Shown here: positions 44,236 through 52,431 of the stretch, one piece after another | Position numbering within the stretch: position 1 is the stretch's first letter | Layout: each line of letters opens with the position of its first letter | Program-made: the position numbers and the translations under genes | Notes under the pieces: model-generated | Database searches by the model: none | Seen by the model: the letters and a program-made list of their open reading frames with translations, nothing else | What the model was told of the DNA's origin: nothing | Assembly: GCA_963665185.2 (NCBI GenBank) | Contig: CAXXPO010000025.1 | Coordinates: 197,000 to 260,999, forward strand | DNA length: 64,000 nucleotides | Source: G963665185 sp963665185 | GTDB lineage: Bacteria > Desulfobacterota > Desulfovibrionia > Desulfovibrionales > Desulfovibrionaceae | Reading direction: 5' to 3'

Positions 44236-46155
44236 ATGAGCAAGACACTTGTACGCAAGATTTTTGACGCACATATGGTGTCCGGTTCGGCAGAACCGGG
44301 CAAGGACATCGGATTGCGCATCGACCAGACCCTGACCCAGGACGCCACCGGAACCATGGCCCATCTTCAGTTCGAGGCCATGGGCGTGGACAGGGTGCAA
44401 ACCGACCTGTCGGTCAGTTACGTGGACCACAACACCTTGCAGATGGGTTTCCGCAATCCTGATGACCATCGCTACCTCAGAAGCGTTGCCGCACGGTTCG
44501 GCATAGTCTTTTCCCCTCCCGGACTGGGCATCTGCCACCAGCTGCATCTGGAGAATTTCGCCAAGCCCGGAGCAACGCTCATCGGCTCGGACAGCCATAC
44601 CCCAACGGCCGGCGGAGTGGGCAGTCTGGCCATTGGAGCGGGCGGTCTGTCCGTGGCGTTGGCCATGGCCGGGCAACCCTACACCATGCCCTGTCCCCAG
44701 GTGGTCAGGGTGCGGCTGGAAGGGCAATTGCGCGGTTGGGCATCGGCCAAGGACGTCATTCTGCACCTTCTGGGCGAACTGACCGTCAAGGGCGGAGTGG
44801 GAAAAATATTCGAATACGGCGGTCCGGGAGTGGACACCCTGACCGTGCCTGAACGTGCCGTCATCACCAACATGGGCGCGGAACTCGGAGCCACCACCTC
44901 CATTTTCCCTTCGGACGAACAGACCCGCGTGTTCCTGGCTGCCATGGGCCGCGAAGGCGATTTCACTCCCCTGGCCGCGGACGAGGGAGCCGTGTACGAC
45001 GAGGAAATCGTCATAGACCTGAGCGCACTGGAACCGTTGGCCGCCGCGCCGCATATGCCCGACCGCCGCATTTCCATCCGCGAGCTGGACGGCATGAAGG
45101 TGGATCAGGTCTGCATCGGCTCCTGCACCAACTCGTCGTATATCGACATGAAGAACACGGGGGCGGTGCTTAAAGGCAAACGTGTCCATCAGGACACGGA
45201 CCTTCTGGTTTCTCCCGGCTCCAAGCAGGTGGTCAAGCTTTTGGCCCGCGAAGGCGTGCTCGAAGACATCATCGATTCGGGCGCCCGGCTTCTGGAGTGT
45301 TCCTGCGGCCCCTGCATCGGCATGGGCGGTTCGCCCGTGAGCGGCGGCGTTTCGGCCCGGACCTACAACCGCAACTTTGAAGGCCGCAGCGCCACCAAGG
45401 ATGCCCAGGTCTATCTGGTGAGTCCGCAGACGGCGGCTCAAACCGCCATCCGCGGCGCGTTCACCGATCCTGCCGGATGGGGTGAAGCCCCGGCCAAGCC
45501 CGTGTTGCCGTCCAACCCGCCGTCCATTCGCCATATGTTCATTTTTCCGCCGGAGAATGGTGCGGAAGTGGAAATCAAGCGCGGACCCAACATCGTGGCC
45601 CTTGAAAAGTTCGACGTTTTGCCCGGCACCATTACCGCGGCCTGCGCCCTCAAGGTGGGCGACGACATCACCACCGACCACATCATGCCCGCGGGCGCGG
45701 AAATAACGGCCCTGCGCTCGAACATTCCGGCCATCAGCCAGCATGTGTTCAGCCGAGTGGACCCGGAATTCGTGCGACGCATCCAGTCCATGGGTGGCGG
45801 CATCATCGTGGGCGGCGAAAACTACGGGCAAGGGTCCAGCCGCGAACATGCGGCCCTGGCTCCCCGCCACCTCGGTGTGCGCGCGGTGCTGGTCAAATCC
45901 CTGGCCCGGATTCACCGGGCAAACCTGGTCAACTTCGGCATTTTGCCTTTGCTCTTTGCGGACAAGGCGGATTATGACCGGGTGGAGCTGGGAAGCAGGC
46001 TCACCATACCGGCGGACAAAATCTCTTCCGGCGGACAGGTTGACCTTGTTTTGGAAAACGGCCAAACCATTCCGGTTGTCAACGATCTTTCCGAATACGA
46101 ACTCGGCGTGATCCGGGCAGGTGGACTGCTCAACGCCGTGAAGCAAACACAATAA
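44236..46155 (+). CDS. Aconitate hydratase
   Basis: 639 residues, shorter than AcnA or AcnB and of the size of the 640-residue aconitases common in anaerobes. It isomerises citrate and isocitrate on a [4Fe-4S] cluster bound by Cys297 (GSCTNS), Cys357 and Cys360 (SCGPC). SDSHTPTAGG and the C-terminal swivel-domain motif GENYGQGSSREHAALAPR are present. A frame extending 180 bases upstream is rejected because GGAGGAG lies just before this ATG. ppiD follows after 20 bases. Confidence 0.92.
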   Translation: MSKTLVRKIFDAHMVSGSAEPGKDIGLRIDQTLTQDATGTMAHLQFEAMGVDRVQTDLSVSYVDHNTLQMGFRNPDDHRYLRSVAARFGIVFSPPGLGICHQLHLENFAKPGATLIGSDSHTPTAGGVGSLAIGAGGLSVALAMAGQPYTMPCPQVVRVRLEGQLRGWASAKDVILHLLGELTVKGGVGKIFEYGGPGVDTLTVPERAVITNMGAELGATTSIFPSDEQTRVFLAAMGREGDFTPLAADEGAVYDEEIVIDLSALEPLAAAPHMPDRRISIRELDGMKVDQVCIGSCTNSSYIDMKNTGAVLKGKRVHQDTDLLVSPGSKQVVKLLAREGVLEDIIDSGARLLECSCGPCIGMGGSPVSGGVSARTYNRNFEGRSATKDAQVYLVSPQTAAQTAIRGAFTDPAGWGEAPAKPVLPSNPPSIRHMFIFPPENGAEVEIKRGPNIVALEKFDVLPGTITAACALKVGDDITTDHIMPAGAEITALRSNIPAISQHVFSRVDPEFVRRIQSMGGGIIVGGENYGQGSSREHAALAPRHLGVRAVLVKSLARIHRANLVNFGILPLLFADKADYDRVELGSRLTIPADKISSGGQVDLVLENGQTIPVVNDLSEYELGVIRAGGLLNAVKQTQ

Positions 46156-46175
46156 CCAAGCGGAGTTCCCGACCC

Positions 46176-48071
46176 ATGCTTGACATTCTGCGGCGCAATT
46201 CCCAAAGCTGGCTGATCAAGGCGCTTTTCGCCATCATCATCCTGGCCTTTGTCATTACCTTCGGCTATTCGTTCAACAATCAGACGGGCGGGGCCATTGC
46301 CTATGTCAATGAAGTTCCCGTAACCCGTCAGGAATTCATGGAAAGCTACAAGCTGGCCATGGATCGTCTGCGGTCGCAGGCTCCCGGACTGGATGAGGAA
46401 ATCATCAAACAGATGGGACTCAAGCGGCAGGTCCTGAACCAGATTGCGGACGTCATCCTGATGAACCAGGAAGCCGCCAAACTGGGAATTCGTCCTTCTG
46501 ACGCGGAAATCCAGCAGGCCATTGTGGAAATTCCCGCCTTCCGAAAAGACGGCAATTTCGACCAAGCCCAGTACGTCAGCGTACTGCAAGCCAACGGCCT
46601 GACCCCTTCGCAGTTCGAGGCCGACATGCGTCAGCGTCAGAAGATAAACATGCTGCGCACCTATGTCAGCTCGCCTGCGGAAATCACGGAGGCCGAAGCC
46701 CGCGGCATATTCAATTTTGCCAGTGAAAAGTGCACGGCCCAGTATGCCATGTTCAAGGGCAAGGATTATGAAGACGAGATCACGCCTTCGGACGAGGACA
46801 TAAAGAAGTTCTACGAGGAGAACGGCAACCGTTTCGCCATTCCCGAAGCCGTGGATGCCGAGTTCATCATCTTTTCCCCTCAGTCCCTGGCCAAGCCGGA
46901 AAACGTGAGCGAGGCGGAAGTGGTTGCCTACTATGACCTGAACAAGGCCGCCTACCGGCAGGACGAGCAGGTCAAGGGCCGCCATATTCTGGTCAAGGTG
47001 GACGAGAACGCTTCGGACGAGGATGTGCAGAAGGCGCGCAAACGCATTGAAGCCATCAGCAAGAAGATCAAAACTCCCGCCGACTTTGCCAAGGTGGCAA
47101 CCACGGATTCCGAAGGTCCCAGTTCCGCTCGCGGCGGGGACCTTGGCTGGTTCGGGCGCGGCATGATGGTTCCCGCTTTCGAGGAAGTCGCCTTTGTTCT
47201 GGAACCGAACAAGGTCTCCGAGCCCGTCCGTTCGCCCTTTGGCTGGCATCTTCTGCTCATCGAGGACAAGAAGGAAGCTGGCATTGCGCCCTTGGACGCA
47301 GTGCAGGAAGATATCCGCATCAAACTGGCCGAAGACAAGGCCGCCGAATCCATGGCCGACCTTATGGACGAAGCCACGGCACGTCTTACGCTGGATGAGC
47401 CATTGTCCAAGATTGCCGCGGACCTGAAACTTCCCCTGCAAACAACCGGGCTTGTCAATCGCGACGAAGCCGGGACACAGGCCGGATTGGACGAAGAGGC
47501 GGTCAATGCCATCTTTGCCCTGGCTCCCGGCGGCGTTACGGAAACTCCTGTTGCCATTGGCGCGGGATACATGATCGCCAAGAAAACCCAGGACAAGCCC
47601 TCGTCTACCAAACCTCTGGAAGAGGTGAAGGCAACAGTGGTTGCCGAGCTCAAGCGCCAGGGAGGACTCAAGATCGCCCTGGAAACCGCCAGGGCCGTTC
47701 TTGCCGAGCTCAAGGATCCGGGCACGGCGGCCAAGGGCCGCGAAAAGCTTGCCGGCAAGCTCAAAGTGACCGAGGAATTCAGCCGCGGGTCCCTGGTGAA
47801 CGGCATCGGCCAGAACCAGGCGTTTATCGACGCGGCCTTCACCACGCCAGAAACCCAGTGGCTTCCCGATGCCTACGAGGCTCCGGAAGGCGCATTCATC
47901 GCCAGGACGGAACTGATCGTTCAGCCTTCAGATAGCGAATGGGACAAGCAGAAAAAGGCCTGGATGGAAACTTTCAGCACCCGCAAACGGGAGCAGCTCT
48001 TCCAGACTTATATGGCCAACCTGCGTGATTCCGCCAAAATCGAAATCGCTGACAAGAGCTTTTTGGAGTAG
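46176..48071 (+). CDS. ppiD: PpiD-type membrane-anchored peptidyl-prolyl isomerase/chaperone
   Basis: 631 residues. One membrane anchor (about 13-32), then a SurA-like N-terminal chaperone domain (about 35-180), a parvulin domain (about 268-370, with GRHILVK and GGDLGWFGRGMMVPAFEEVAF), and a C-terminal region. It assists folding of exported proteins on the periplasmic side of the inner membrane. The start (MLDILRRNSQSWLIK) is typical of PpiD. It follows the aconitase gene with a 20-base gap, so they may share a transcript. A hairpin repeat follows its stop. Confidence 0.9.
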   Translation: MLDILRRNSQSWLIKALFAIIILAFVITFGYSFNNQTGGAIAYVNEVPVTRQEFMESYKLAMDRLRSQAPGLDEEIIKQMGLKRQVLNQIADVILMNQEAAKLGIRPSDAEIQQAIVEIPAFRKDGNFDQAQYVSVLQANGLTPSQFEADMRQRQKINMLRTYVSSPAEITEAEARGIFNFASEKCTAQYAMFKGKDYEDEITPSDEDIKKFYEENGNRFAIPEAVDAEFIIFSPQSLAKPENVSEAEVVAYYDLNKAAYRQDEQVKGRHILVKVDENASDEDVQKARKRIEAISKKIKTPADFAKVATTDSEGPSSARGGDLGWFGRGMMVPAFEEVAFVLEPNKVSEPVRSPFGWHLLLIEDKKEAGIAPLDAVQEDIRIKLAEDKAAESMADLMDEATARLTLDEPLSKIAADLKLPLQTTGLVNRDEAGTQAGLDEEAVNAIFALAPGGVTETPVAIGAGYMIAKKTQDKPSSTKPLEEVKATVVAELKRQGGLKIALETARAVLAELKDPGTAAKGREKLAGKLKVTEEFSRGSLVNGIGQNQAFIDAAFTTPETQWLPDAYEAPEGAFIARTELIVQPSDSEWDKQKKAWMETFSTRKREQLFQTYMANLRDSAKIEIADKSFLE

Positions 48072-48101
48072 GTGGACGCTGAGGCACTAAAAGGCAAGTG
48101 C

Positions 48102-48136
48102 GAGGGGGAAACCTCTTGAAAGAGGTTCTCCCCCTC
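48102..48136 (+). terminator. Hairpin repeat after ppiD, probable terminator
   Basis: A 16-base arm (48102-48117) pairs with 48120-48136 with one mismatch. Related to the hairpin at 3769-3803. The right arm is also the start of the first tandem repeat copy. Confidence 0.55.
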
Positions 48137-48557
48137 GCGCTCCCCTTTCCAGAACTTTTCAATAGAGCCTGCGGGCAGAGATTCTACGGCCAGAGAACCT
48201 TTTTCAAGAGCGTGGCAGGATGCCACAACGGTGCGTAGCACCGTAAGGCGAAGCAGGACCATGCTCCTGCGGAGCCGTTCAAAGCAAAGGATAGGATGTC
48301 CTTTGCGTATCTTGAAAATCGAGAGGTTCTCCCCCTCGCGCTCCCCTTTCCAGAACTTTTCAATAGAGCCTGCGGCCAGAGATTCTACATCCAGAGAACC
48401 TTTTTCAAGAGCGTGGCAGGATGCCACAACGGTGCGTAGCACCGTAAGGCGAAGCAGGACCATGCTCCTGCGGAGCCGTTCAAAGCAAAGGATAGGATGT
48501 CCTTTGCGTATCTTGAAAATCGAGAGGTTCTCCCCTCGCGCTCCCCTTTCCGGAACA
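48121..48557. repeat. 201-bp tandem duplication, two full copies plus a partial third
   Basis: Copies span 48121-48321 and 48322-48522; the first 30 or so bases recur at 48523. The two full copies differ at about three positions (near 48175 and 48190), so 198 of 201 match. Each unit holds small palindromes (ACGGTGCGTAGCACCGT; GCAGGA/TCCTGC). Because 201 is a multiple of three, the minus strand stays open through both copies and reads a 67-residue repeat (FKIRKGHPILCFERLRRSMV within it), but it has no start signal and is probably not translated. Confidence 0.9.
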
Positions 48558-48562
48558 TTTAG

Positions 48563-48619
48563 ATAAGCACGACAAAGCCCCCTGACTGTTTGCCAGCCAG
48601 GGGGCTTTGTCGTGCTTAT
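48563..48619. terminator. Perfect 22-bp inverted repeat, likely bidirectional terminator
   Basis: The 48563-48584 arm (with CGACAAAGCCCCCTG) pairs perfectly with 48598-48619 across a 13-base loop. It separates the repeat region from the convergent oxidoreductase gene and could stop transcripts from both sides. Confidence 0.65.
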
Positions 48620-48670
48620 CGGCTCCATGCAATCGAAGAAAGTGGGCAATAAAACTTCACTGACGAATTT

Positions 48671-51061
48671 CTAAGCAACTTTCCGCACACTGCAGGGGAA
48701 TCCCCGCATGTGTACGGATCCACTGATGGGGTCGACGAATTCGCTGGTGTACAGAAGGTTCACGTTTGCTCCTTTTGAGGAATAGACATCGTGTCCGGGA
48801 AGGCCGAGTTCGGGGCAGGCCTGCCACCAGCCGTGCTGGGTGCAGACAACGTCTTCGGCAAGTTTTTGGGTCAGTTTTGCCCGGAACCGGACTTCGCCTT
48901 TGATCGTCTTCAGGATGACCTGGTCACCGTCGTGGATTCCAAGCGCTCCGGCACTTTTCATATTGATTTCAAGAAAGGGATGAGGGTGTCTTTTACGCAA
49001 AGAAGGCAGGGCCCGGTGTTGCGAGTGGCAGAATTCACGCAGCTTCGCATTGATCAGTCTAAAGGGGTATTCTTCCAGACTGATTTCTGCTTTTTGAAAT
49101 GCTTGTTCAGGATCGTTCCACTCTGGAAGCGGATTTTGGCCGATGTTTTTGAGGGATTGTGAAAAGAGTTCAACACGACCTGTCAGGCTGGTAAATCCTT
49201 TCTCCTTGTACTTTTGGTATGCCATTGGTCCTTGGATGAACACTCCTCCGTTTGCAGACTTCAGAGTCTTGAGGTCGATTCCAGTGGGCGAAAGCATGGA
49301 TTCGAATGCAGCTTCCAGATTGCCGTTCCAGAAATAATCGGAAAGGCCAAGCCGTTTGGCCAGTTCCATGATGATCCATAACTCGTCCCTGCTTTCGCCG
49401 CGCGGCTCTGCAACAGCCTCCCTCCACTGCAGAATCCATTTGTTGTCCTGAAATACCAGGGGGTAGCCTATTCTGCCTGTTTCCCAGAAGCTTGCCGACG
49501 GCAGAACAACATCCGCCAGTTCCGCGGTCGGGTTGAGGAAATGATCAATATGCACGTGGAAGTCGAGCTGTCTCAGGGCGTCTGCAATCCGCTTGCTTTC
49601 CGGATTGGAGGATATTGTGTTGGCGCCGAATATTATCATCCCCGTTACCTTGTACGGTTTCCCTTCTTCAATCGCCTTGCAGACAAGGTACGGAGGTATC
49701 GACATTATGGTACCCGCAGGCCCGAGCGGATGGTTTGGCAGGGCGAGATTTTTTTTGAACATGTCCGGGGTTATGAACTCGAACCCGAAGGGATAGTTCA
49801 ATGGTGGAAGCGGCGAGTTGACCAGGTTGCCGCCTTTGCGGTCGTAATCTCCCGTCAGGGCGTAGAAGATGCAGATGGCCCGGTTTGTCTGGGTTGCGTT
49901 GAGGTTTTGTTCGACGCCATTGAAGGCGTACCAGCAGGCGGGGCTGTTCTCGGCAATCAGGCGAACCGTTTCGATCAGCAGACCGGCGGGGATCGTTGTC
50001 AGCTTTTCAGTATGCTCCGGGGTGTATGCAGCCACGGACTCCTTGAGCAGTCTGAAAACGGTCGTGCACAAAATTCTTTCTCCGGTCACCAGTTGGATGT
50101 TGATTTCGCCGTCCAGAGTGGGGATGAATTCCTTTTGCTGCTCGGGCGTGATCAGAGCGGGTTTGTTTGTTGTTTCATCTATGCAGGCAAACGTTTTGTT
50201 GTCGTCGGGAGCGTGGGCAATGTCACTTCCCTTGAGAAGATCGCCTGTGTCGTGGCGCACGAGCAGAGCGGCATTGGTCCAGTCGCGAACAAATTCCGTG
50301 TCGTAAAGTTCTTGCTCCAGCATGACGTGGATCATGCCGAGTGCCAGCGCACCATCCGTTCCCGGTCTGACTTGCAGCCACTTGTCCGCCTTGGTTGCGG
50401 CCTGCGTCTTCCTTGGGTCCACGACAACAAGCCTGGCCCTGTTTTTTATGGCGGTCTGAAGCTCGTGGTTGTAGGCATTGAATGTGTTTGCGGGGTTGTG
50501 CCCCCAGAGCAGAATGCAGCCGCTGTTGGTTAAATCGGGCCAGCCTGCGGTAAAATCGTCGCCTGGTTTTCCAAATGTCAGCGCCGAACCATTGTCCCGA
50601 TGCCAGTTGCAGATGTGCGTGGTCGTCATGTGGTTTGGTGTGCCATAGAGAGTGGCAAGGCGCCGGACAAAGGACGTGATTTCCCAGAGGGGCGAGGAAA
50701 CGTTTGTTTGTGAAAAGACAAATGCCTCAGGACCATGCTGCTTTTTGATGCGGGTCATATTGCCAGCCACCATATCCAACGCCTCTTCCCAGCTGATGGG
50801 CTTCCAGCCCGGATCGTTCGCGTCCTTTGGGTTGGTGCGTTTGAGCGGGGTGGTGATCCGTTGGCTGCTGGAAACAAGCTCCGGACCGGCCAACCCCTTG
50901 GGGCAAAGCGGTCTGTAGAACTGGTGCTCCTTGTCCGGACTTACCCTGGTGAATTTTCCCTGTTCCATATGAGCCACGGCAGGGCAGTTGCTGAAGCATT
51001 GGGCGCAATACGTTCGAATTGTGCGTGTGTCCGGAGCGTTTTTGTTGTTTTTCGTGTTCAT
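48671..51061 (-). CDS. Cytoplasmic molybdopterin (Mo/W-bisPGD) oxidoreductase, orphan
   Basis: 796 residues, DMSO-reductase family. The N-terminal [4Fe-4S] ligands are Cys19, 22, 26 and 53. A candidate metal ligand is Cys151 (THICNWHRD). The bis-MGD binding domains end with GWWQACPELGL. There is no Tat signal, so it works in the cytoplasm. No partner Fe-S or membrane subunit is next to it. The layout resembles formate dehydrogenase-like enzymes and acetylene hydratase; the substrate cannot be read from sequence. The start is set by the short N-terminus of the family; the longer frame to 51148 runs into the promoter region. It is divergent from a MarR regulator. Confidence 0.88.
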   Translation of the reverse strand: MNTKNNKNAPDTRTIRTYCAQCFSNCPAVAHMEQGKFTRVSPDKEHQFYRPLCPKGLAGPELVSSSQRITTPLKRTNPKDANDPGWKPISWEEALDMVAGNMTRIKKQHGPEAFVFSQTNVSSPLWEITSFVRRLATLYGTPNHMTTTHICNWHRDNGSALTFGKPGDDFTAGWPDLTNSGCILLWGHNPANTFNAYNHELQTAIKNRARLVVVDPRKTQAATKADKWLQVRPGTDGALALGMIHVMLEQELYDTEFVRDWTNAALLVRHDTGDLLKGSDIAHAPDDNKTFACIDETTNKPALITPEQQKEFIPTLDGEINIQLVTGERILCTTVFRLLKESVAAYTPEHTEKLTTIPAGLLIETVRLIAENSPACWYAFNGVEQNLNATQTNRAICIFYALTGDYDRKGGNLVNSPLPPLNYPFGFEFITPDMFKKNLALPNHPLGPAGTIMSIPPYLVCKAIEEGKPYKVTGMIIFGANTISSNPESKRIADALRQLDFHVHIDHFLNPTAELADVVLPSASFWETGRIGYPLVFQDNKWILQWREAVAEPRGESRDELWIIMELAKRLGLSDYFWNGNLEAAFESMLSPTGIDLKTLKSANGGVFIQGPMAYQKYKEKGFTSLTGRVELFSQSLKNIGQNPLPEWNDPEQAFQKAEISLEEYPFRLINAKLREFCHSQHRALPSLRKRHPHPFLEINMKSAGALGIHDGDQVILKTIKGEVRFRAKLTQKLAEDVVCTQHGWWQACPELGLPGHDVYSSKGANVNLLYTSEFVDPISGSVHMRGFPCSVRKVA

Positions 51062-51199
51062 GCGTTTTTTCCTGTCTGGTTCTCTGGTTGCCATGTTGAA
51101 CCCGAAAGACTGTGCCGCGAGCTGGCAGGGCAGTGTTGTGCGGCGCATTTCCAGTTGTTCGGGGTTGCCGGGCCGGTTTTCATGCGCCCTGGTACGTAT

Positions 51200-51228
51200 C
51201 GATTAGAATCTGTGGGAAATATTGTCAA
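51200..51228 (-). promoter_or_regulatory. Predicted promoter of the Mo/W oxidoreductase gene
   Basis: On the minus strand TTGACA (51228-51223), 17 bases, TAATCG (51205-51200). TTGTCA and TGACA half-sites at 51222-51247 (TTGTCA, then TTGTCATTTTGACA) overlap and flank the -35 element and are a likely MarR operator. Confidence 0.5.
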
Positions 51229-51288
51229 TCACATTGTCATTTTGACATTGCTTTTGTCTTTTTGCCGGGGCCGTGGCACAGGAGCAGA

Positions 51289-51750
51289 ATGAAACACGCA
51301 GATGGAAAAACACTCCACCAGTTGTTCAGAACGTTGTATGGGGCGGGGCTGGCGCTCGAAAATGTTGAGGAGCTGGTTCATCGGGCCAGCGGGCTGACAG
51401 GTGTTCAAAGCAAGAATATAGGGCACCTGCTTTCGGGGGGCCCCATGACCATCTCCGACCTTGCATATGATCGCGGCGTCTCTCGCCAATCCGTCCAGGT
51501 GGCGGTCGGGACCATGATCGAACTCGGCTATGTTTGTTTTCTGGATAATCCGCGGCACAAAAAAGCCAAATTGATTCAGGTGACCGACTTGGGGCGGGAG
51601 AGTTTCAACGCAGCGCAAAATGCGGAATTTTCCCTTATAGAAAGGGCCTTTCCAGAGATGAAGACGGACGAAGTGGAAGTGGCAATCCGTGTGTTGAAGA
51701 CGATGAAGAAAAAGCTTTTGGAACTTCGTGAGGAGATGGAGCCCAAATAA
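51289..51750 (+). CDS. MarR-family transcriptional regulator
   Basis: 153 residues with a winged HTH (MTISDLAYDRGVSRQSVQVA, then the wing at DNPRHKKAKLIQVTDLGRE). GGAG lies 4-8 bases before the ATG; a longer frame upstream is non-coding. It is divergent from the orphan Mo/W oxidoreductase with a shared control region that contains TTGTCA/TGACA repeats, so it likely controls that gene and itself. The ligand is unknown. Confidence 0.85.
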   Translation: MKHADGKTLHQLFRTLYGAGLALENVEELVHRASGLTGVQSKNIGHLLSGGPMTISDLAYDRGVSRQSVQVAVGTMIELGYVCFLDNPRHKKAKLIQVTDLGRESFNAAQNAEFSLIERAFPEMKTDEVEVAIRVLKTMKKKLLELREEMEPK

Positions 51751-51808
51751 TCCGCATTGGACCGGAGGTCAGGGAGGACTGGCTAGAGGAGCCGGCTTTC
51801 TATTGGGT

Positions 51809-51827
51809 GTGGGGGCGGTGCCCCCAC
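51809..51827. repeat. Short dispersed hairpin (GTGGGGGC.../...GCCCCCAC)
   Basis: GTGGGGGCGGTGCCCCCAC, one base different from the hairpin at 11752-11770. It lies just after the darP stop on the minus strand, between two converging genes. Confidence 0.6.
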
Positions 51828-51835
51828 TGTAATTT

Positions 51836-52315
51836 CTATCCCAGCGTCTTAATCGCCCGGAAAAGTGCCCGAAACGAATGGGGCGGTTTGTTCTTGCCGC
51901 GCTCGCGCGTGGCGTTGAGTGCCAGTGTGCGAAGCTGTTGGCGGTCGGCCTGCGGGTATTTGGCGATGATCTCGTCGAGGGCGGACATGTCGCCGTCCAC
52001 AAGACGGTCGCGCCAGGATTCCGCCTGCTGAAAGCTTTCCGTGACAACGGCCCGTCCCTGTTCCCAGGCATCGAGATGTTCCTGGACCTCCTCGATATCA
52101 ACGTCGCGCATGAGGCGCCCGATGTATTGCAGCTGGCGTCGGACCGCCTCGTGCTTTGTCATGCCCTTGGCGTCGTGGATGGCGGCGGCGAGCTCCTCGG
52201 GAAGCGATATCGCCTTGAGCCTTGAAGCGGGAAGGTTGACCAAAGCCTTGCCCATGTCCTGCAAGGCGGTCATTTCCTTTTTGATTCTGGTCCGTGATTT
52301 GTTGTTTTCTTCCAT
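51836..52315 (-). CDS. DarP/YjgA-like ribosome biogenesis factor (DUF615)
   Basis: 159 residues, slightly shorter than E. coli YjgA/DarP (183). The family pattern is clear: SRTRIKKEMTALQDMGKALV, then LPEELAAAIHDAKGMTKHEA, RRQLQYIGRLMRD, and a C-terminal RTLALNATRE and SFRALFRAIKTL. Its E. coli relative associates with the 50S precursor. The ATG at 52315 is the family-like start; no strong ribosome binding site is visible. It follows metE on the same strand, with a hairpin between them. Confidence 0.85.
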   Translation of the reverse strand: MEENNKSRTRIKKEMTALQDMGKALVNLPASRLKAISLPEELAAAIHDAKGMTKHEAVRRQLQYIGRLMRDVDIEEVQEHLDAWEQGRAVVTESFQQAESWRDRLVDGDMSALDEIIAKYPQADRQQLRTLALNATRERGKNKPPHSFRALFRAIKTLG

Positions 52316-52391
52316 GAGGGTCTTGTACTGGGCGGACGGGAGAACGGCAAGCCTTTGCGCGGCAGAAAGTGAATCCGGGATGTTCCGGGCC

Positions 52392-52421
52392 GGGGAAAGG
52401 TGCGTCCCCACACCTTTCCCC
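52392..52421. terminator. Hairpin between metE and darP
   Basis: GGGGAAAGGTG (52392-52402) pairs perfectly with CACCTTTCCCC (52411-52421). No T-run follows on the minus strand, so termination is only partial or Rho-assisted, if at all. Confidence 0.45.
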
Positions 52422-52431
52422 GACAGGGACT

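Noticed and set aside
48008..48649. A 213-codon minus-strand frame through the tandem repeats
   Set aside because: It exists because the repeat length is a multiple of three; it overlaps the end of ppiD and has no start signal.
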